This document shows positions 43,210 through 52,328 of a DNA stretch of 64,000 bases, one piece after another. A program made the position numbers and the translations under genes. The DNA is from CBDDFV01 sp965227335 (GTDB lineage Bacteria > Planctomycetota > Phycisphaerae > Phycisphaerales > SM1A02): the NCBI GenBank assembly GCA_965227335.1, contig CBDDFV010000002.1, forward strand, positions 1 to 64,000, given 5' to 3'. The notes under the pieces were generated by a model that saw nothing but the letters and a program-made list of their open reading frames with translations, was not told the origin of the DNA and did no database searches. Numbering within the stretch: position 1 is the stretch's first letter; each line of letters begins with the position of its first letter.

Positions 43210-45369
43210 ATGTCCGAAATCGCCGCTGACGGCCTGTTCAAACTCACATCCGACTTCTCCCCCACCGGCGACCAGCCGCAGGCGATTGAGCGTCTCGTGG
43301 CGGGGGTGGACGGGGGTCGGCGTCGGCAGACGCTGCTGGGGGCGACGGGGACGGGCAAGACGTTCACGATGGCGAACGTGATCGCGACGACGCAGAAGCC
43401 GACGCTGATCATCTCGCACAACAAGACGCTCGCCGCGCAGTTGTACGAGGAGATGAAGGAGCTGTTCCCGCAGAACGCGGTGTCGTACTTCGTCTCGTAT
43501 TACGACTACTACCAGCCCGAGGCGTACATTCCGCAGCGGGACATCTACATTGAGAAGGACGCGTCGCGGAACGACGATCTGGACCGGCTGCGTCTGGCCG
43601 CGACGTCGAGTCTGCTGTCGCGACCGGACGTGATCATCGTGGCGTCGGTCTCGTGTATTTACGGGCTCGGTTCGCCGGCGGACTACGGGAGCCGGGTGCT
43701 GCCGCTGCGGGTGGGCGAGACGATCGAGCGTCGGAAGCTGCTGCTCGCCCTGGCGGACATGCAGTACGGGCGCAACGAGTACGCGCTGGAGCGGGCCCAG
43801 TTCCGGGTGCGGGGCGACGTGATCGAGGTGTGGCCGGCGTACGAGCAGTACGCGGTGCGGATCGAGTTGTTCGGCGACGACATCGACCGGCTCGAGTTCA
43901 TTCATCCGGCCTCGGGCGAGGTGCTGGCCACGGAGTCGCAGACGTTCATCTTTCCCGCCGTGCATTACGTCATGCCGGAGGATCGGATGGAGGAGTCGCT
44001 GCAGGCGATCCGCACGGAGCTCGACGAACGGGTCATGCAGTTGCGTCACGAGGGCAAGCTGCTCGAGGCCCAGCGGCTGCTCGCCCGCACGAAGTACGAC
44101 CTCGAGATGATGGAGGAGGTCGGGTACTGCAACGGGATCGAGAACTATTCGGCGCACCTGGACGGTCGTCCGATGGGAGCACGGCCGTACTCGCTGCTCG
44201 ACTACTTCCGCTACGTGCCGGATCGCGACGACGACGACTGGCTGACGATCATCGACGAGTCGCACGTGACGATTCCGCAGATCCGGGCGATGTTCAACGG
44301 GGACCGCGCGCGGAAGCAGGTGCTGGTCGACCACGGCTTCCGGCTCCCCAGCGCGCTGGAGAACCGGCCGCTCAGGTTCGAGGAGTTCGAGGAGATGGTG
44401 AGCAGCATCATCTTCGTCTCCGCGACGCCGGGGCCGTACGAGCTGGAGCAGTCGGAGGGCGAGGTGGTCGAGCAGATCATCCGGCCGACGGGCCTGCTGG
44501 ATCCGGTGGTCGAGGTGCGTCCGACGAAGGGGCAGGTGCCGGACCTCGTCGAGGAGTGCGTGAAGCGGTCCGAGATCGGCGAGCGAGTGCTGGTGACGGT
44601 GCTCACGAAGCGGCTGGCGGAGGATCTCACGAGCTACGTGCACGATCGCGGGCTGCGGGTGCGGTACCTGCACTCGGAGATCGACACGCTGGAACGGGTC
44701 ACGATTCTGCGGGAGTTGCGGGAAGGGCAGTTCGACGTGCTGATCGGCGTGAACCTGCTGCGGGAGGGGCTGGACCTGCCGGAAGTCTCGCTGGTGTGCA
44801 TTCTCGACGCGGACAAGACGGGGTTCCTGCGGAGCGAGACGAGTCTCGTGCAGACGATCGGACGCGCGGCCCGCAACGTGAACTCGAAGGCGATCATGTA
44901 CGCGGACACGATCACGCCGCAGATGCAGTTCGCGATCGACGAGACCGATCGTCGGCGCACGAAACAGCGGGCGTACAACACGGAACACGGCATTACGCCG
45001 ACGACGATCGTGAAGGCGATTCGTTCGGGGATCGAGAAGGAGCTGTCGGCGCGCAAGACGGCGCGGGAGGCGTTGAGCGGCGCGGCGCCGGAGGAGACGT
45101 ACGACCGGGAGGAGCTGATCGGCATTCTCGAGGCGGAGATGCTGGAGGCGGCCCAGGGGCTGGAGTTCGAGAAGGCCGCGCGGCTGCGGGATCAGATCGC
45201 GGAGCTGAAGTCGGCCCCGGGGTATGGTTCATCTGCAGGCAAAGGGACGAGCGGAGGGGATCGCGTCACGCGGAAGGAAGTGGAGTCGCCGCGAGCGAAG
45301 CCGGGGGAGGCGAAGTCGCGGGCGGGGATCACGAAGAAGGGAAAGAAGAAGCGGAAGACGACGCGTTGA
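43210..45369 (+). CDS. uvrB: Excinuclease ABC subunit B (UvrB)
   Basis: A 719-residue DNA-damage recognition helicase of nucleotide excision repair. It is loaded by UvrA and recruits UvrC. Walker A is LLGATGTGKTFTMANVI. The beta-hairpin that inserts between the strands is QNAVSYFVSYYDYYQPEAY. Walker B is TIIDESHVTIPQI, and helicase motifs VSATPGPYE, HSEIDTLERV and GVNLLREGLDLPEV are followed by TIGRAARN. A UVR domain (LIGILEAEMLEAAQGLEFEKAARLRDQI) near the end binds UvrC. The final 50 residues are a Lys/Arg/Gly-rich extension not usual in the family. The gene is transcribed alone and is probably leaderless. Confidence 0.98.
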   Translation: MSEIAADGLFKLTSDFSPTGDQPQAIERLVAGVDGGRRRQTLLGATGTGKTFTMANVIATTQKPTLIISHNKTLAAQLYEEMKELFPQNAVSYFVSYYDYYQPEAYIPQRDIYIEKDASRNDDLDRLRLAATSSLLSRPDVIIVASVSCIYGLGSPADYGSRVLPLRVGETIERRKLLLALADMQYGRNEYALERAQFRVRGDVIEVWPAYEQYAVRIELFGDDIDRLEFIHPASGEVLATESQTFIFPAVHYVMPEDRMEESLQAIRTELDERVMQLRHEGKLLEAQRLLARTKYDLEMMEEVGYCNGIENYSAHLDGRPMGARPYSLLDYFRYVPDRDDDDWLTIIDESHVTIPQIRAMFNGDRARKQVLVDHGFRLPSALENRPLRFEEFEEMVSSIIFVSATPGPYELEQSEGEVVEQIIRPTGLLDPVVEVRPTKGQVPDLVEECVKRSEIGERVLVTVLTKRLAEDLTSYVHDRGLRVRYLHSEIDTLERVTILRELREGQFDVLIGVNLLREGLDLPEVSLVCILDADKTGFLRSETSLVQTIGRAARNVNSKAIMYADTITPQMQFAIDETDRRRTKQRAYNTEHGITPTTIVKAIRSGIEKELSARKTAREALSGAAPEETYDREELIGILEAEMLEAAQGLEFEKAARLRDQIAELKSAPGYGSSAGKGTSGGDRVTRKEVESPRAKPGEAKSRAGITKKGKKKRKTTR

Positions 45370-45444
45370 GTCTTGTCCGGGCCGCGGGGACTCCTTAATT
45401 TGGATAGGGGACCTCTGTCCACAGGCCATGAGGAGGGCAAGAAG

Positions 45445-46569
45445 ATGAATCGAGAGACGACGACGACGGCGGTCGCCACGCTGCTGCTCGCGCCGGCGAT
45501 GGTGGTCGCGGGCGGCGATGCGTTTCAGGCGCGGCTGGTGGGGCTGGATCCGGCGCTCGCCGGCATGGGTCGACTGGCGCTGGCGGCGGACGATGAGATC
45601 TACGTGACCGTGAACAACGATGAACTGCACCGGATCGACGTGACGACGGGCGCGACGACGCTGCTGCATGCGGGACTGCCGTTGTCGGCGGCCGGTCAGA
45701 TGCTGATTGGCGACGGGCGGCCGAGCGTCGGGACGGATCTCGTGATTGCGGACTTCAATTCAGTGGAGTCGGCGGCGTGTTGTGACGGCCGCGTGTTTCG
45801 ATACGACCGCGGGGCGGGAACATTCTCGGTGCTGGTCGACACGAATCCGGGTCCGGGCACGGGGGATCCGTTCGGTCTCGCGCTGGGCCCGGGCGGCGCG
45901 TGGGGGGACGCGGTGTACGTCTGCGACTTCCAGGGCGCGTCGCCGTTCGCGCCGTTTGTCTTCGTCGCGGGCGGCGGCGTCTTCGCGGCGGACGCAGGGC
46001 TCTGGACGATCAATCGCCTCCCGACCCAGTTGGAGTTTGGTCCGTCGGCGTACGGGGGCGATCTCTTCGTGCTCGACAGCAGCGGTTCGGACGGGCCTCC
46101 GGCGGTCTGGCGGGTGAGCGATACCGGCGTGATCTCAGCGCTCGCGGCGGGCTCAGAGCTGGCGGGCGGCGTCGCGATGAAGTTCGGACCGGGCGGCGTC
46201 TTCGGGACCGAGCTCTACGTGCTGACGATTGTCGGTGAGAACGGCGCGGTCCGGCGGGTGTCGCCGGCGGGCGAGATCGAGACGATCGTCACGATGTCGT
46301 TTCCGTCCGGACCGACGGGCGGCGGCATGGCGTTCACCGAAGACGGGCAGACGATGCTCGTCACGTCGAATGACCGGATGTACCGGATTACGGGCGGGAA
46401 TACGCCGGGCGATCTGGACGGCGACGGCGATGTCGATGCGGCGGATCTCGCCGGACTGCTGGCGGCGTGGGGACCGTGTCCGCCGACGGCGGCCTGCGCG
46501 GCGGATCTCGACGGCGACGGCGAGGCGGGCCCGGCGGACCTCGCGATTCTGCTCGCGAACTGGGGCTGA
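45445..46569 (+). CDS. Secreted NHL/SMP-30-like propeller protein with dockerin-like tail
   Basis: A 374-residue exported protein. AGGAGGGCAAGAAG precedes the ATG, and the signal peptide ends at AMVVAGGD. The body reads as a beta-propeller (GRLALAADDEIYVTVNNDELHRI, DLVIADFNS, DAVYVCDFQG, GELYVLTIVGENGAV-type blades). The C-terminus is a full dockerin-like pair, DLDGDGDVDAADLAGLLAAWG and DLDGDGEAGPADLAILLANWG, separated by a Cys-containing linker. It is related in layout to the 38741 and 40262 proteins. It converges with a small membrane protein gene nine bases away. Function unknown. Confidence 0.83.
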   Translation: MNRETTTTAVATLLLAPAMVVAGGDAFQARLVGLDPALAGMGRLALAADDEIYVTVNNDELHRIDVTTGATTLLHAGLPLSAAGQMLIGDGRPSVGTDLVIADFNSVESAACCDGRVFRYDRGAGTFSVLVDTNPGPGTGDPFGLALGPGGAWGDAVYVCDFQGASPFAPFVFVAGGGVFAADAGLWTINRLPTQLEFGPSAYGGDLFVLDSSGSDGPPAVWRVSDTGVISALAAGSELAGGVAMKFGPGGVFGTELYVLTIVGENGAVRRVSPAGEIETIVTMSFPSGPTGGGMAFTEDGQTMLVTSNDRMYRITGGNTPGDLDGDGDVDAADLAGLLAAWGPCPPTAACAADLDGDGEAGPADLAILLANWG

Positions 46570-46578
46570 GGTCGGGCG

Positions 46579-47049
46579 TCAGAATCTGGTCACATAGAGA
46601 ACGATTGCGCTGCCGAGATTGAACCCCGCGGCCACGATGAAGAGGATCCGCATGGCGTTCCAGACCCGGCCCGGTCTGACGGTCGTCATGCCGTCCAGCT
46701 TTCCCGGCCAGGGGCGCCACATCTGTTCCTCGAAGAACGCGCGTTTGTCGCGGTGCTCCTGGACGTAGCTGAACAGCTGCTTCATGACGCCGAGGGCGAC
46801 GACGCAGAAGATGAAGGCGAGCACAAGCAGCGAGAAGACGATCTTCTCCCGATCGTCCTCGACCCCTTTGGTCTTCTCCGACAGGATGACGCCGCACAGC
46901 CCCCAGATGGCGAACATGGCGGTGATGAAGTAGCGGGCCTGCTGAAGGAACAGCGATTCCCGCTGTTTGACGATGTCCATGTAGTACTCGGCGAGCTTCA
47001 GCGGAAGTTCGGCGTCGGGGGAGTCACGGGTCGGCGGGGGGTCAGTCAT
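46579..47049 (-). CDS. Small membrane protein, unknown
   Basis: A 156-residue protein with three hydrophobic segments: ARYFITAMFAIWGLCGVIL, IVFSLLVLAFIFCVVALGVM and MRILFIVAAGFNLGSAIVLYV. A charged cytoplasmic N-terminus (MTDPPPTRDSPDAELPLKLAEYY) and a loop with EEQMWRPWPGK complete it. GGAG precedes the ATG. I know no family for it. It is preceded on the minus strand by the alpha/beta hydrolase gene, with a palindromic hairpin between them. Confidence 0.75.
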   Translation of the reverse strand: MTDPPPTRDSPDAELPLKLAEYYMDIVKQRESLFLQQARYFITAMFAIWGLCGVILSEKTKGVEDDREKIVFSLLVLAFIFCVVALGVMKQLFSYVQEHRDKRAFFEEQMWRPWPGKLDGMTTVRPGRVWNAMRILFIVAAGFNLGSAIVLYVTRF

Positions 47050-47123
47050 GACCGTTCTCCATCACCAGCCGACGGACGGCCAGCGGCTGCGGTCTGCATA
47101 ACGTCACGGGGCGATCGGGGCTG

Positions 47124-47145
47124 CCGCGCCGCCGAGGCGGCGCGG
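47124..47145 (-). other. Palindromic intercistronic hairpin
   Basis: CCGCGCCGCC (47124-47133) and GGCGGCGCGG (47136-47145) form a near-perfect palindrome between the stop of the hydrolase gene and the next minus-strand start. There is no U-tract, so it is not a standard terminator. Confidence 0.45.
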
Positions 47146-47156
47146 TCCCGCGAGAC

Positions 47157-48074
47157 CTACGGGCGAGACCGGGAATCGACCTGCCGATCAAGCGTGCGTT
47201 CGAAGAACGCGATCATCGCCTCGTCCAGTTCGGGATGCGTGAAGCGGAGTGAATTATGCTCGCCGCCGGGGCCGATGAGCAACTCGGCGTCCGGGGCGGC
47301 GGCGGCGAGACGTCGGCTGTGCGACACCGGGATGACGCGGTCGGCGTCGCCGTGGATGAACAGGAGCGGCCGGTCGATGCGGGCGACGGCGTCGATCGGG
47401 CGGGCGTGATCGGGGATGAGCCACCACGCGAGGCCGCGCCCCCACCACCCCGGCGGGTCGCCCGCCACGGCGTTCGCGGCGACGGTTCGCCAGCTGTCGA
47501 ACGGCGACTCCAGCACCGCGGCGCGGATCGCCGGGACGGTGGTCATGACGTTCAGGCCGATCGACCCGCCGAGCGACTGGCCGTACAGGCCGACCCGGGT
47601 CGGATCGATGTCGTCGCGGGCGAGCACATGATCGACGACGACGCGGGCGTCCTCGATGAGGCCGCGGCGTCTCCACGCGCGGCCGGGGGTCTGGCCGTAG
47701 CCGCGATAGTCGAAGAGCACGACGTTGAAGCCGCGCTTCGGGAGGTGTTCGACGAACGCGACGTGGCTTTCGAGGTTGCCGGCGTTGCCGTGGCAGTAGA
47801 TGACGGTGGCGGCGTCGCGGGGGTCGTCGTGTTGCGTGGAGGGCAGGAACCAGCCGTGCACGAGGACGCCGTCGTCGCGCGGGGTGTTGAATTCGAGGAC
47901 GTCGACGCGGGGCGGCGGCGTGACGGAGCCGGCGGTCGGCAGGTAGAAGAGTCGTTCGGCGCAGCCGCCGATGCGGAGGGTGGCGGCGATCATGGCGAGC
48001 ACGACGAGCCGGATGAGCATGCGGCGCCGGCGGCGGGGACGAGGTGGGTGAGGGCGGTCGGGCTGATCGTTCAA
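47157..48074 (-). CDS. Membrane-anchored alpha/beta hydrolase (BEM46/ABHD-like)
   Basis: A 305-residue hydrolase. An Arg-rich start is followed by a hydrophobic segment ending in IGGC, a plausible lipobox, so it may be a lipoprotein on the inner or outer membrane. Catalytic elements are the oxyanion motif YCHGNAGN, the nucleophile elbow GQSLGG, the acid in LLFIHGDADRVIP and the His in GPGGEHNSL. The substrate is unknown; relatives are lipases, esterases or peptidases. Its ATG overlaps the stop of the ABC-2 permease gene by four bases, which implies translational coupling. Confidence 0.88.
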   Translation of the reverse strand: MNDQPDRPHPPRPRRRRRMLIRLVVLAMIAATLRIGGCAERLFYLPTAGSVTPPPRVDVLEFNTPRDDGVLVHGWFLPSTQHDDPRDAATVIYCHGNAGNLESHVAFVEHLPKRGFNVVLFDYRGYGQTPGRAWRRRGLIEDARVVVDHVLARDDIDPTRVGLYGQSLGGSIGLNVMTTVPAIRAAVLESPFDSWRTVAANAVAGDPPGWWGRGLAWWLIPDHARPIDAVARIDRPLLFIHGDADRVIPVSHSRRLAAAAPDAELLIGPGGEHNSLRFTHPELDEAMIAFFERTLDRQVDSRSRP

Positions 48075-49912
48075 CTCGTCCCCGCGAGTTTGCGCACGGT
48101 CATCATGAAGGTGCGCTTCATGTTGGTGTGGAGGCCGACGACGAGGAAGATGTACGCGGCGCCGGCGATGGCGGCCCCGACGACGAGGGCGATGCGTCCG
48201 GGCGGTCCCTCGAGGATGGATTCGGGGATGGCCTGGGCGGGGTTGATGCCGGCCCAGAGGACGTTGATGGGGCTGAGGGTGTTGAGGACGGCGCCGACGA
48301 CGGGGAGGTTCTTGGCCCCGAGTCCGCAGAGTCCGAGGACGCCGGAGACCGCGATGACGACGGCGACGGCGGCGACGACGGAGCTGATGGTGCCTTTGCT
48401 CTTGATGGACCAGCCGAGTCCGACCATGACGCAGAACGCGAGGAAGGGGGCGAGCATGAGCGGCACGGCGAGGGCGGTTTCGGGGAGGACGACGGGGACG
48501 TCGATCTTGTCGGCGGACCCCGCGACGGTCTCGGCCAGGACCATGACGCCGCCTTCGCGTCCGAGTCCGTTCGCCATGATGTAGAGCGCGAGGAGGGCGA
48601 GCGTGATCACGGGGACGGACATCATCGGCGCGATGAACTGGACGATGCCCCGCAGCTTGCCGGCGATGTAGGGGCCGGGCTGGATGGGGGTGGTGAGGAT
48701 GATGTCGAGGGAGCCGTCCTCGCGTTCGCGGCTGACGGCGGTGGCGCTCATGATGAGCGCGGTGAGCACGATGATGACGATCTCCGCCCCGACGATGGCC
48801 CCGACCGCGAGTCGGAGGTCGTCATGGGTCATGAGTCCGAAGTGGTAGACGGCGACGACGCTGATTCCGATGGCGACGCCGATGATCACGAAGCTCCAGC
48901 GGCCCACGATGGCGCCGACGGACTTGCCGCGGGCGACGGCTTCGCGCCAGGCGACGGGGTTGGCGCCGACGGCGCGGGCGGGTCGTTCGAGCGCGCCCTT
49001 CGCGCCGAGCCCGAAGAGCTTGCGGAACCAGCCGCGCCCGCCTTCGGCCCCGATGAGTCGGACCCGCAGGGTCGAGAACGCGATCAGGAGCAGGCTGATG
49101 ATCAGGCCGATCCAGACGTAGGCGGTGATGGGGCTTCCCAGGAGCAGCCGCGTCAGCCAGTTCGCTTCGCCGCTGACGTAGCTGCGGGAAACGTAGTTGT
49201 TGGACGAGAGCAGGACTTCGAGGGCGAGGAACGGATTGAAGGGCGTGACCCAGGTGGTGTAGACCGACGCCACGCCGACGCCCACCGGGACGCGGAGCCG
49301 CAGATCGATCGCCCACGTGATGAAGAGGTAGAGAATGACCGAGACGTAGAAGATGAACACGGCGCGTCGACCGGCGGTGCGGGTGACGGACAGCGTCACG
49401 GCGATCGCGGCGACGAGCAGCGAACTGATCGCGGCGATCATGTAGGACGAGAAGATCGACTCCCCGGGGACGCCGCCGAAGTACTGCGTGATCGCGAAGA
49501 GCGGCAGCGTCGAGAAGAGCAGAGCGAGGACGAAGAAGAGCCGGCCGAAGAGGTTGCCGAGCACGATCTGCAGGGAGTTGAGCGGCGTGGTCAGCAGGAT
49601 GTCCCACGTCTTCGGGTTGGCTTCCTGGGCGATGGCGCCGGCCATGAAGACGGGGGTGAGCAGGCAGATCAGGCCGAGCTGGAGGTAGCTGATCCACGTG
49701 AAGAGCTTCGCGCCGGAGGCGGCGAGGTCGCGGACCGTCAGCACCGCGGTGCTCGAGGAGAGCATCACGAGCAGGAGCATGACGATCATGATCGCGAGGT
49801 AGCCGGAGCGGATGAAGAGGTGCCGGGTGCGCACCGAGCCGCCCGTCACCAGCCGCATGCAGATCGGGTTGGTGGGGATCAGCCGGAGCAGCCAGTTCAG
49901 GAAGGTGGGCAT
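48071..49912 (-). CDS. Large ABC-2-type permease (two fused permease halves)
   Basis: A 613-residue membrane protein with about twelve helices. Each half has the ABC-2 hallmark of a helix pair after a short EREDGSLDIILTTPIQPG-like motif: ANPKTWDILLTTPLNSLQI in the first half and EREDGSLDIILTTPIQPGP in the second. Such permeases work with a separate ATPase to export lipids, polysaccharides or drugs, or in gliding-type systems. No ATPase gene is adjacent here. The start at 49912 has no ribosome-binding site, and cytosine runs precede it. It is followed by the coupled hydrolase gene. Confidence 0.87.
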   Translation of the reverse strand: MPTFLNWLLRLIPTNPICMRLVTGGSVRTRHLFIRSGYLAIMIVMLLLVMLSSSTAVLTVRDLAASGAKLFTWISYLQLGLICLLTPVFMAGAIAQEANPKTWDILLTTPLNSLQIVLGNLFGRLFFVLALLFSTLPLFAITQYFGGVPGESIFSSYMIAAISSLLVAAIAVTLSVTRTAGRRAVFIFYVSVILYLFITWAIDLRLRVPVGVGVASVYTTWVTPFNPFLALEVLLSSNNYVSRSYVSGEANWLTRLLLGSPITAYVWIGLIISLLLIAFSTLRVRLIGAEGGRGWFRKLFGLGAKGALERPARAVGANPVAWREAVARGKSVGAIVGRWSFVIIGVAIGISVVAVYHFGLMTHDDLRLAVGAIVGAEIVIIVLTALIMSATAVSREREDGSLDIILTTPIQPGPYIAGKLRGIVQFIAPMMSVPVITLALLALYIMANGLGREGGVMVLAETVAGSADKIDVPVVLPETALAVPLMLAPFLAFCVMVGLGWSIKSKGTISSVVAAVAVVIAVSGVLGLCGLGAKNLPVVGAVLNTLSPINVLWAGINPAQAIPESILEGPPGRIALVVGAAIAGAAYIFLVVGLHTNMKRTFMMTVRKLAGTS

Positions 49913-50493
49913 CGGGGGGGTCTTGGGGGGAGCGACGGGCGGCGGGGCCTGAGCGACCCGTGGCGCCGGCGGAGGGTCGGCGGGGCGGATCCGGAGCGCG
50001 GCGTGGTCGCGTCTCCGGCGTGCGTGGCAGCAGACCAGAGATTTCCCGGCTTGACAAGGGGGCGCCCCCCGTCGACGATTCAATCTTACCCTGACTTGTT
50101 CGTGCGTCGTTTGCAAATCTGCGACGTGGGAACGGTCAAGTTTTCTCGGCCTGCCTCGAACGAGCGGGCGTTTGCCGATGCCGCCGGAGCGGCCGCCGCC
50201 ATCCCCCACGACCGTGGAGCGGCCCGGCCCCGGCCGCGCTGACCCTTTCGGGTGAGCGTGATAGATCAAATGCGTGTCCACCGTCATGACGACCAGCGGC
50301 CTTTCATCTCATGCCTTCATTCCGGACGGCGCCCCCTTCCGATCGGTCACTGACGTGCCGAGACGTGCGCCGATCGCCGCCTGGTGAGTTCTGCTGATTC
50401 CCGCTGTCGCCCGGTCGGGCGACGGTCCCGGACGCACATCTGAAATCGGCGCCCGCCGTTCATGCGCAGTTCGACTGTTGCGCGAGGGACGTT
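49913..50493. other. Divergent intergenic region upstream of rny
   Basis: No gene is supported in 580 bases. A TTGACA at 50051-50056 lacks a good -10. A perfect 7-bp hairpin, GTCGCCC (50406-50412) with GGGCGAC (50417-50423), lies in the probable rny leader. The minus-strand side has two cytosine runs directly before the permease start. Confidence 0.45.
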
Positions 50494-52116
50494 GTGGACC
50501 CGGTCATGTCAGAATTGAACACACTTGCCGCCGCGACGAGTCCGGCCCTGTCCGGGACGGGGATCATGCTGGGCGTGGCGGGTCTGATCATCGGCGTCGC
50601 GGCGGGCTGGCTCGCCCAGGCGTTGCTGGCGGGCAATACGACCCGCCGCGCAAAGAACGAGGCGGAGCAGACGCTCAAGGCGGCGGAGGCCGAGGCGGAG
50701 GTGATTCGCCAGCGGGCGGAGCTGGAGGCGGAGAAAAAGGCCGCGCAACGTCGGGAGGCGCTGGACAGGGAGATCGCGGAAGCCCGGGAGGAGATCAAGC
50801 AGACGCAGCAGCGTCTGGAGACCCGGGAGGACAAGATCGACCGCAAGCTGGAGTCGCTGGCGGACCGGGAGTCCAAGCTCGATCAGCGCGACGCCAATCT
50901 GCAGAAGGCGGAGGAGCGCTGGGAGAATCTCGCCCGGGAGGCGGAGAGCCTGCGTGACAACCTCAAGATCCGGCTGGAGTCGGTCGCCGAGATGTCGCAG
51001 GCGGAGGCCCGCGATCATCTGCTCGAGGAGACGCGTCGGGAGACCGAGCACGAGGCGAACCGGCTGACGCAGGAGATCATCGAGGAGGCGGAGGCGAACG
51101 CCCGGACCCGCAGCCGCGAAATCACGCTGCAGGCGATTCAGCGGTACGCGGCGGAGCACGCGGTCGATTCGACGGTGCGTTCGGTGCGGATTCCCTCGGA
51201 CGAGATGAAGGGCCGCATCATCGGGCGTGAGGGCCGGAACATCCGGGCCCTGGAGAAGGCGACCGGCGTGGACATCCTGGTGGACGACACGCCGGGCGTG
51301 ATCGCGGTGTCGTGCTTCGATCCGATCCGGCGGGCGACGGCGGGCGAGGCGTTGTCGCGTCTGGTCGCCGACGGGCGGGTGCATCCCGCCCGGATCGAGG
51401 AGGTCGTGGAGTCCGTCCGCAAGGACATGCAGGAACGCATCCTCAAGCACGGCAACGATTCGGTGCTCGAAGCGAACATTCGCGGCCTGCACGCGAAGAT
51501 CATCGAAGCGATGGGCAAGCTCGCCTTCCGCACCAGCTACGGCCAGAACGTCCTGCAGCACTCGATCGAGGTCGCGTTCCTGAGTCAGATCATCGCGGAT
51601 CAGCTCGGGCTGAACGGTCAGGTGGCGCGGCGGGCGGGGTTCCTCCACGACATCGGCAAGGCGATGGACCACGAGATGGAGGGCGGCCACCCGGCCATCG
51701 GCATGGAGTTCGTCAAGAAGCACGGCGAGAAGTCGAAGGCGGTGCTCAACGCGATCGGCGGCCACCACGGCGACATCCCGGCGACCACGCCGTACACGCC
51801 GATCGTCATGGCCGCGGACAGCCTTTCGGGCGCGCGTCCGGGCGCGCGTCGGGAGTCGATGGAGCTGTACATCAAGCGGCTGGAACAGCTCGAAGGCATC
51901 GCCAGGGAACTCGGCGGCGCCACCGTGCGGGAAGCGCACGCGATCCAGGCCGGACGCGAGGTGCGGGTGATCGTCGACGCGAAGAAGGCAGATGACGCCC
52001 AGACGGTGGTCCTCGCCCGCGACATCGCGAAGCGCGTCGAGGAAGAGATGACCTTCCCCGGCGAGATCAAGGTGACCGTGCTGCGGGAAGTGCGGGCGGA
52101 GGCGACGGCGCGGTGA
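50494..52116 (+). CDS. rny: Ribonuclease Y
   Basis: A 540-residue membrane-anchored endoribonuclease that initiates mRNA decay. One N-terminal membrane helix (MLGVAGLIIGVAAGWLAQALL) is followed by a long Glu/Lys/Arg/Gln coiled coil to about residue 200. A KH domain (GRIIGREGRNIRALEKATG) and an HD phosphohydrolase domain with the metal motif GFLHDIGKAMDHEMEGGHP and IGGHHGD complete it. The GTG at 50494, with GAGGGA just upstream, is used here; the ATG at 50506 is an alternative. It leads the rny-efp-rsmA-MTAP group on the plus strand. Confidence 0.97.
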   Translation: MDPVMSELNTLAAATSPALSGTGIMLGVAGLIIGVAAGWLAQALLAGNTTRRAKNEAEQTLKAAEAEAEVIRQRAELEAEKKAAQRREALDREIAEAREEIKQTQQRLETREDKIDRKLESLADRESKLDQRDANLQKAEERWENLAREAESLRDNLKIRLESVAEMSQAEARDHLLEETRRETEHEANRLTQEIIEEAEANARTRSREITLQAIQRYAAEHAVDSTVRSVRIPSDEMKGRIIGREGRNIRALEKATGVDILVDDTPGVIAVSCFDPIRRATAGEALSRLVADGRVHPARIEEVVESVRKDMQERILKHGNDSVLEANIRGLHAKIIEAMGKLAFRTSYGQNVLQHSIEVAFLSQIIADQLGLNGQVARRAGFLHDIGKAMDHEMEGGHPAIGMEFVKKHGEKSKAVLNAIGGHHGDIPATTPYTPIVMAADSLSGARPGARRESMELYIKRLEQLEGIARELGGATVREAHAIQAGREVRVIVDAKKADDAQTVVLARDIAKRVEEEMTFPGEIKVTVLREVRAEATAR

Positions 52117-52156
52117 CCGGCGAGCCGAGCGGGCGACGCCGGGGGGCCGGAGCAGC

Positions 52157-52196
52157 GGAACAGTAGAGCAGGGGAACAGTGGAGCAGGGGAGCAGG
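52157..52196 (+). repeat. Short tandem repeat (16-bp unit)
   Basis: Two adjacent near-identical 16-bp units, GGAACAGTRGAGCAGG (52157-52172 and 52173-52188), are followed by a half unit. They lie between rny and efp, outside coding sequence. Confidence 0.7.
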
Positions 52197-52263
52197 GGTC
52201 GGGGAAAAGGACGTTGCGGGCGATCAAGGGTCCGCCGCGCCGGTAGAACCGCGTCGCTCCACC

Positions 52264-52272
52264 TGATATCCT
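52264..52272 (+). promoter_or_regulatory. Candidate extended -10 promoter of efp
   Basis: TGATATCCT forms an extended -10 about 57 bases before the ATG at 52329. The -35 is weak. Confidence 0.4.
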
Positions 52273-52328
52273 GCGGGGCTCACTACCCCCGCCCGGCCTC
52301 GACCGCCGCGGCTTCTGGAGTCGCTTTC

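Noticed and set aside
41609..46569. A defence island or mobile element around the bactofilins and uvrB
   Set aside because: No integrase, transposase, terminal repeats, tRNA junction or shift in composition. All genes are chromosomal types.
47124..47145. Intrinsic terminator of the hydrolase gene
   Set aside because: Strong stem but no U-tract on either strand and a two-base loop. Recorded only as a hairpin.
50041..50100. TTGACA at 50051 as a strong promoter for rny
   Set aside because: No -10 at 16-18 bp. It also lies more than 400 bases before the gene, next to a GC palindrome.
48044..50242. A 732-codon plus-strand frame opposite the ABC-2 permease
   Set aside because: Almost all Asp/Glu/Gly/Arg/His. 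It is the complement of the permease gene's codon bias.
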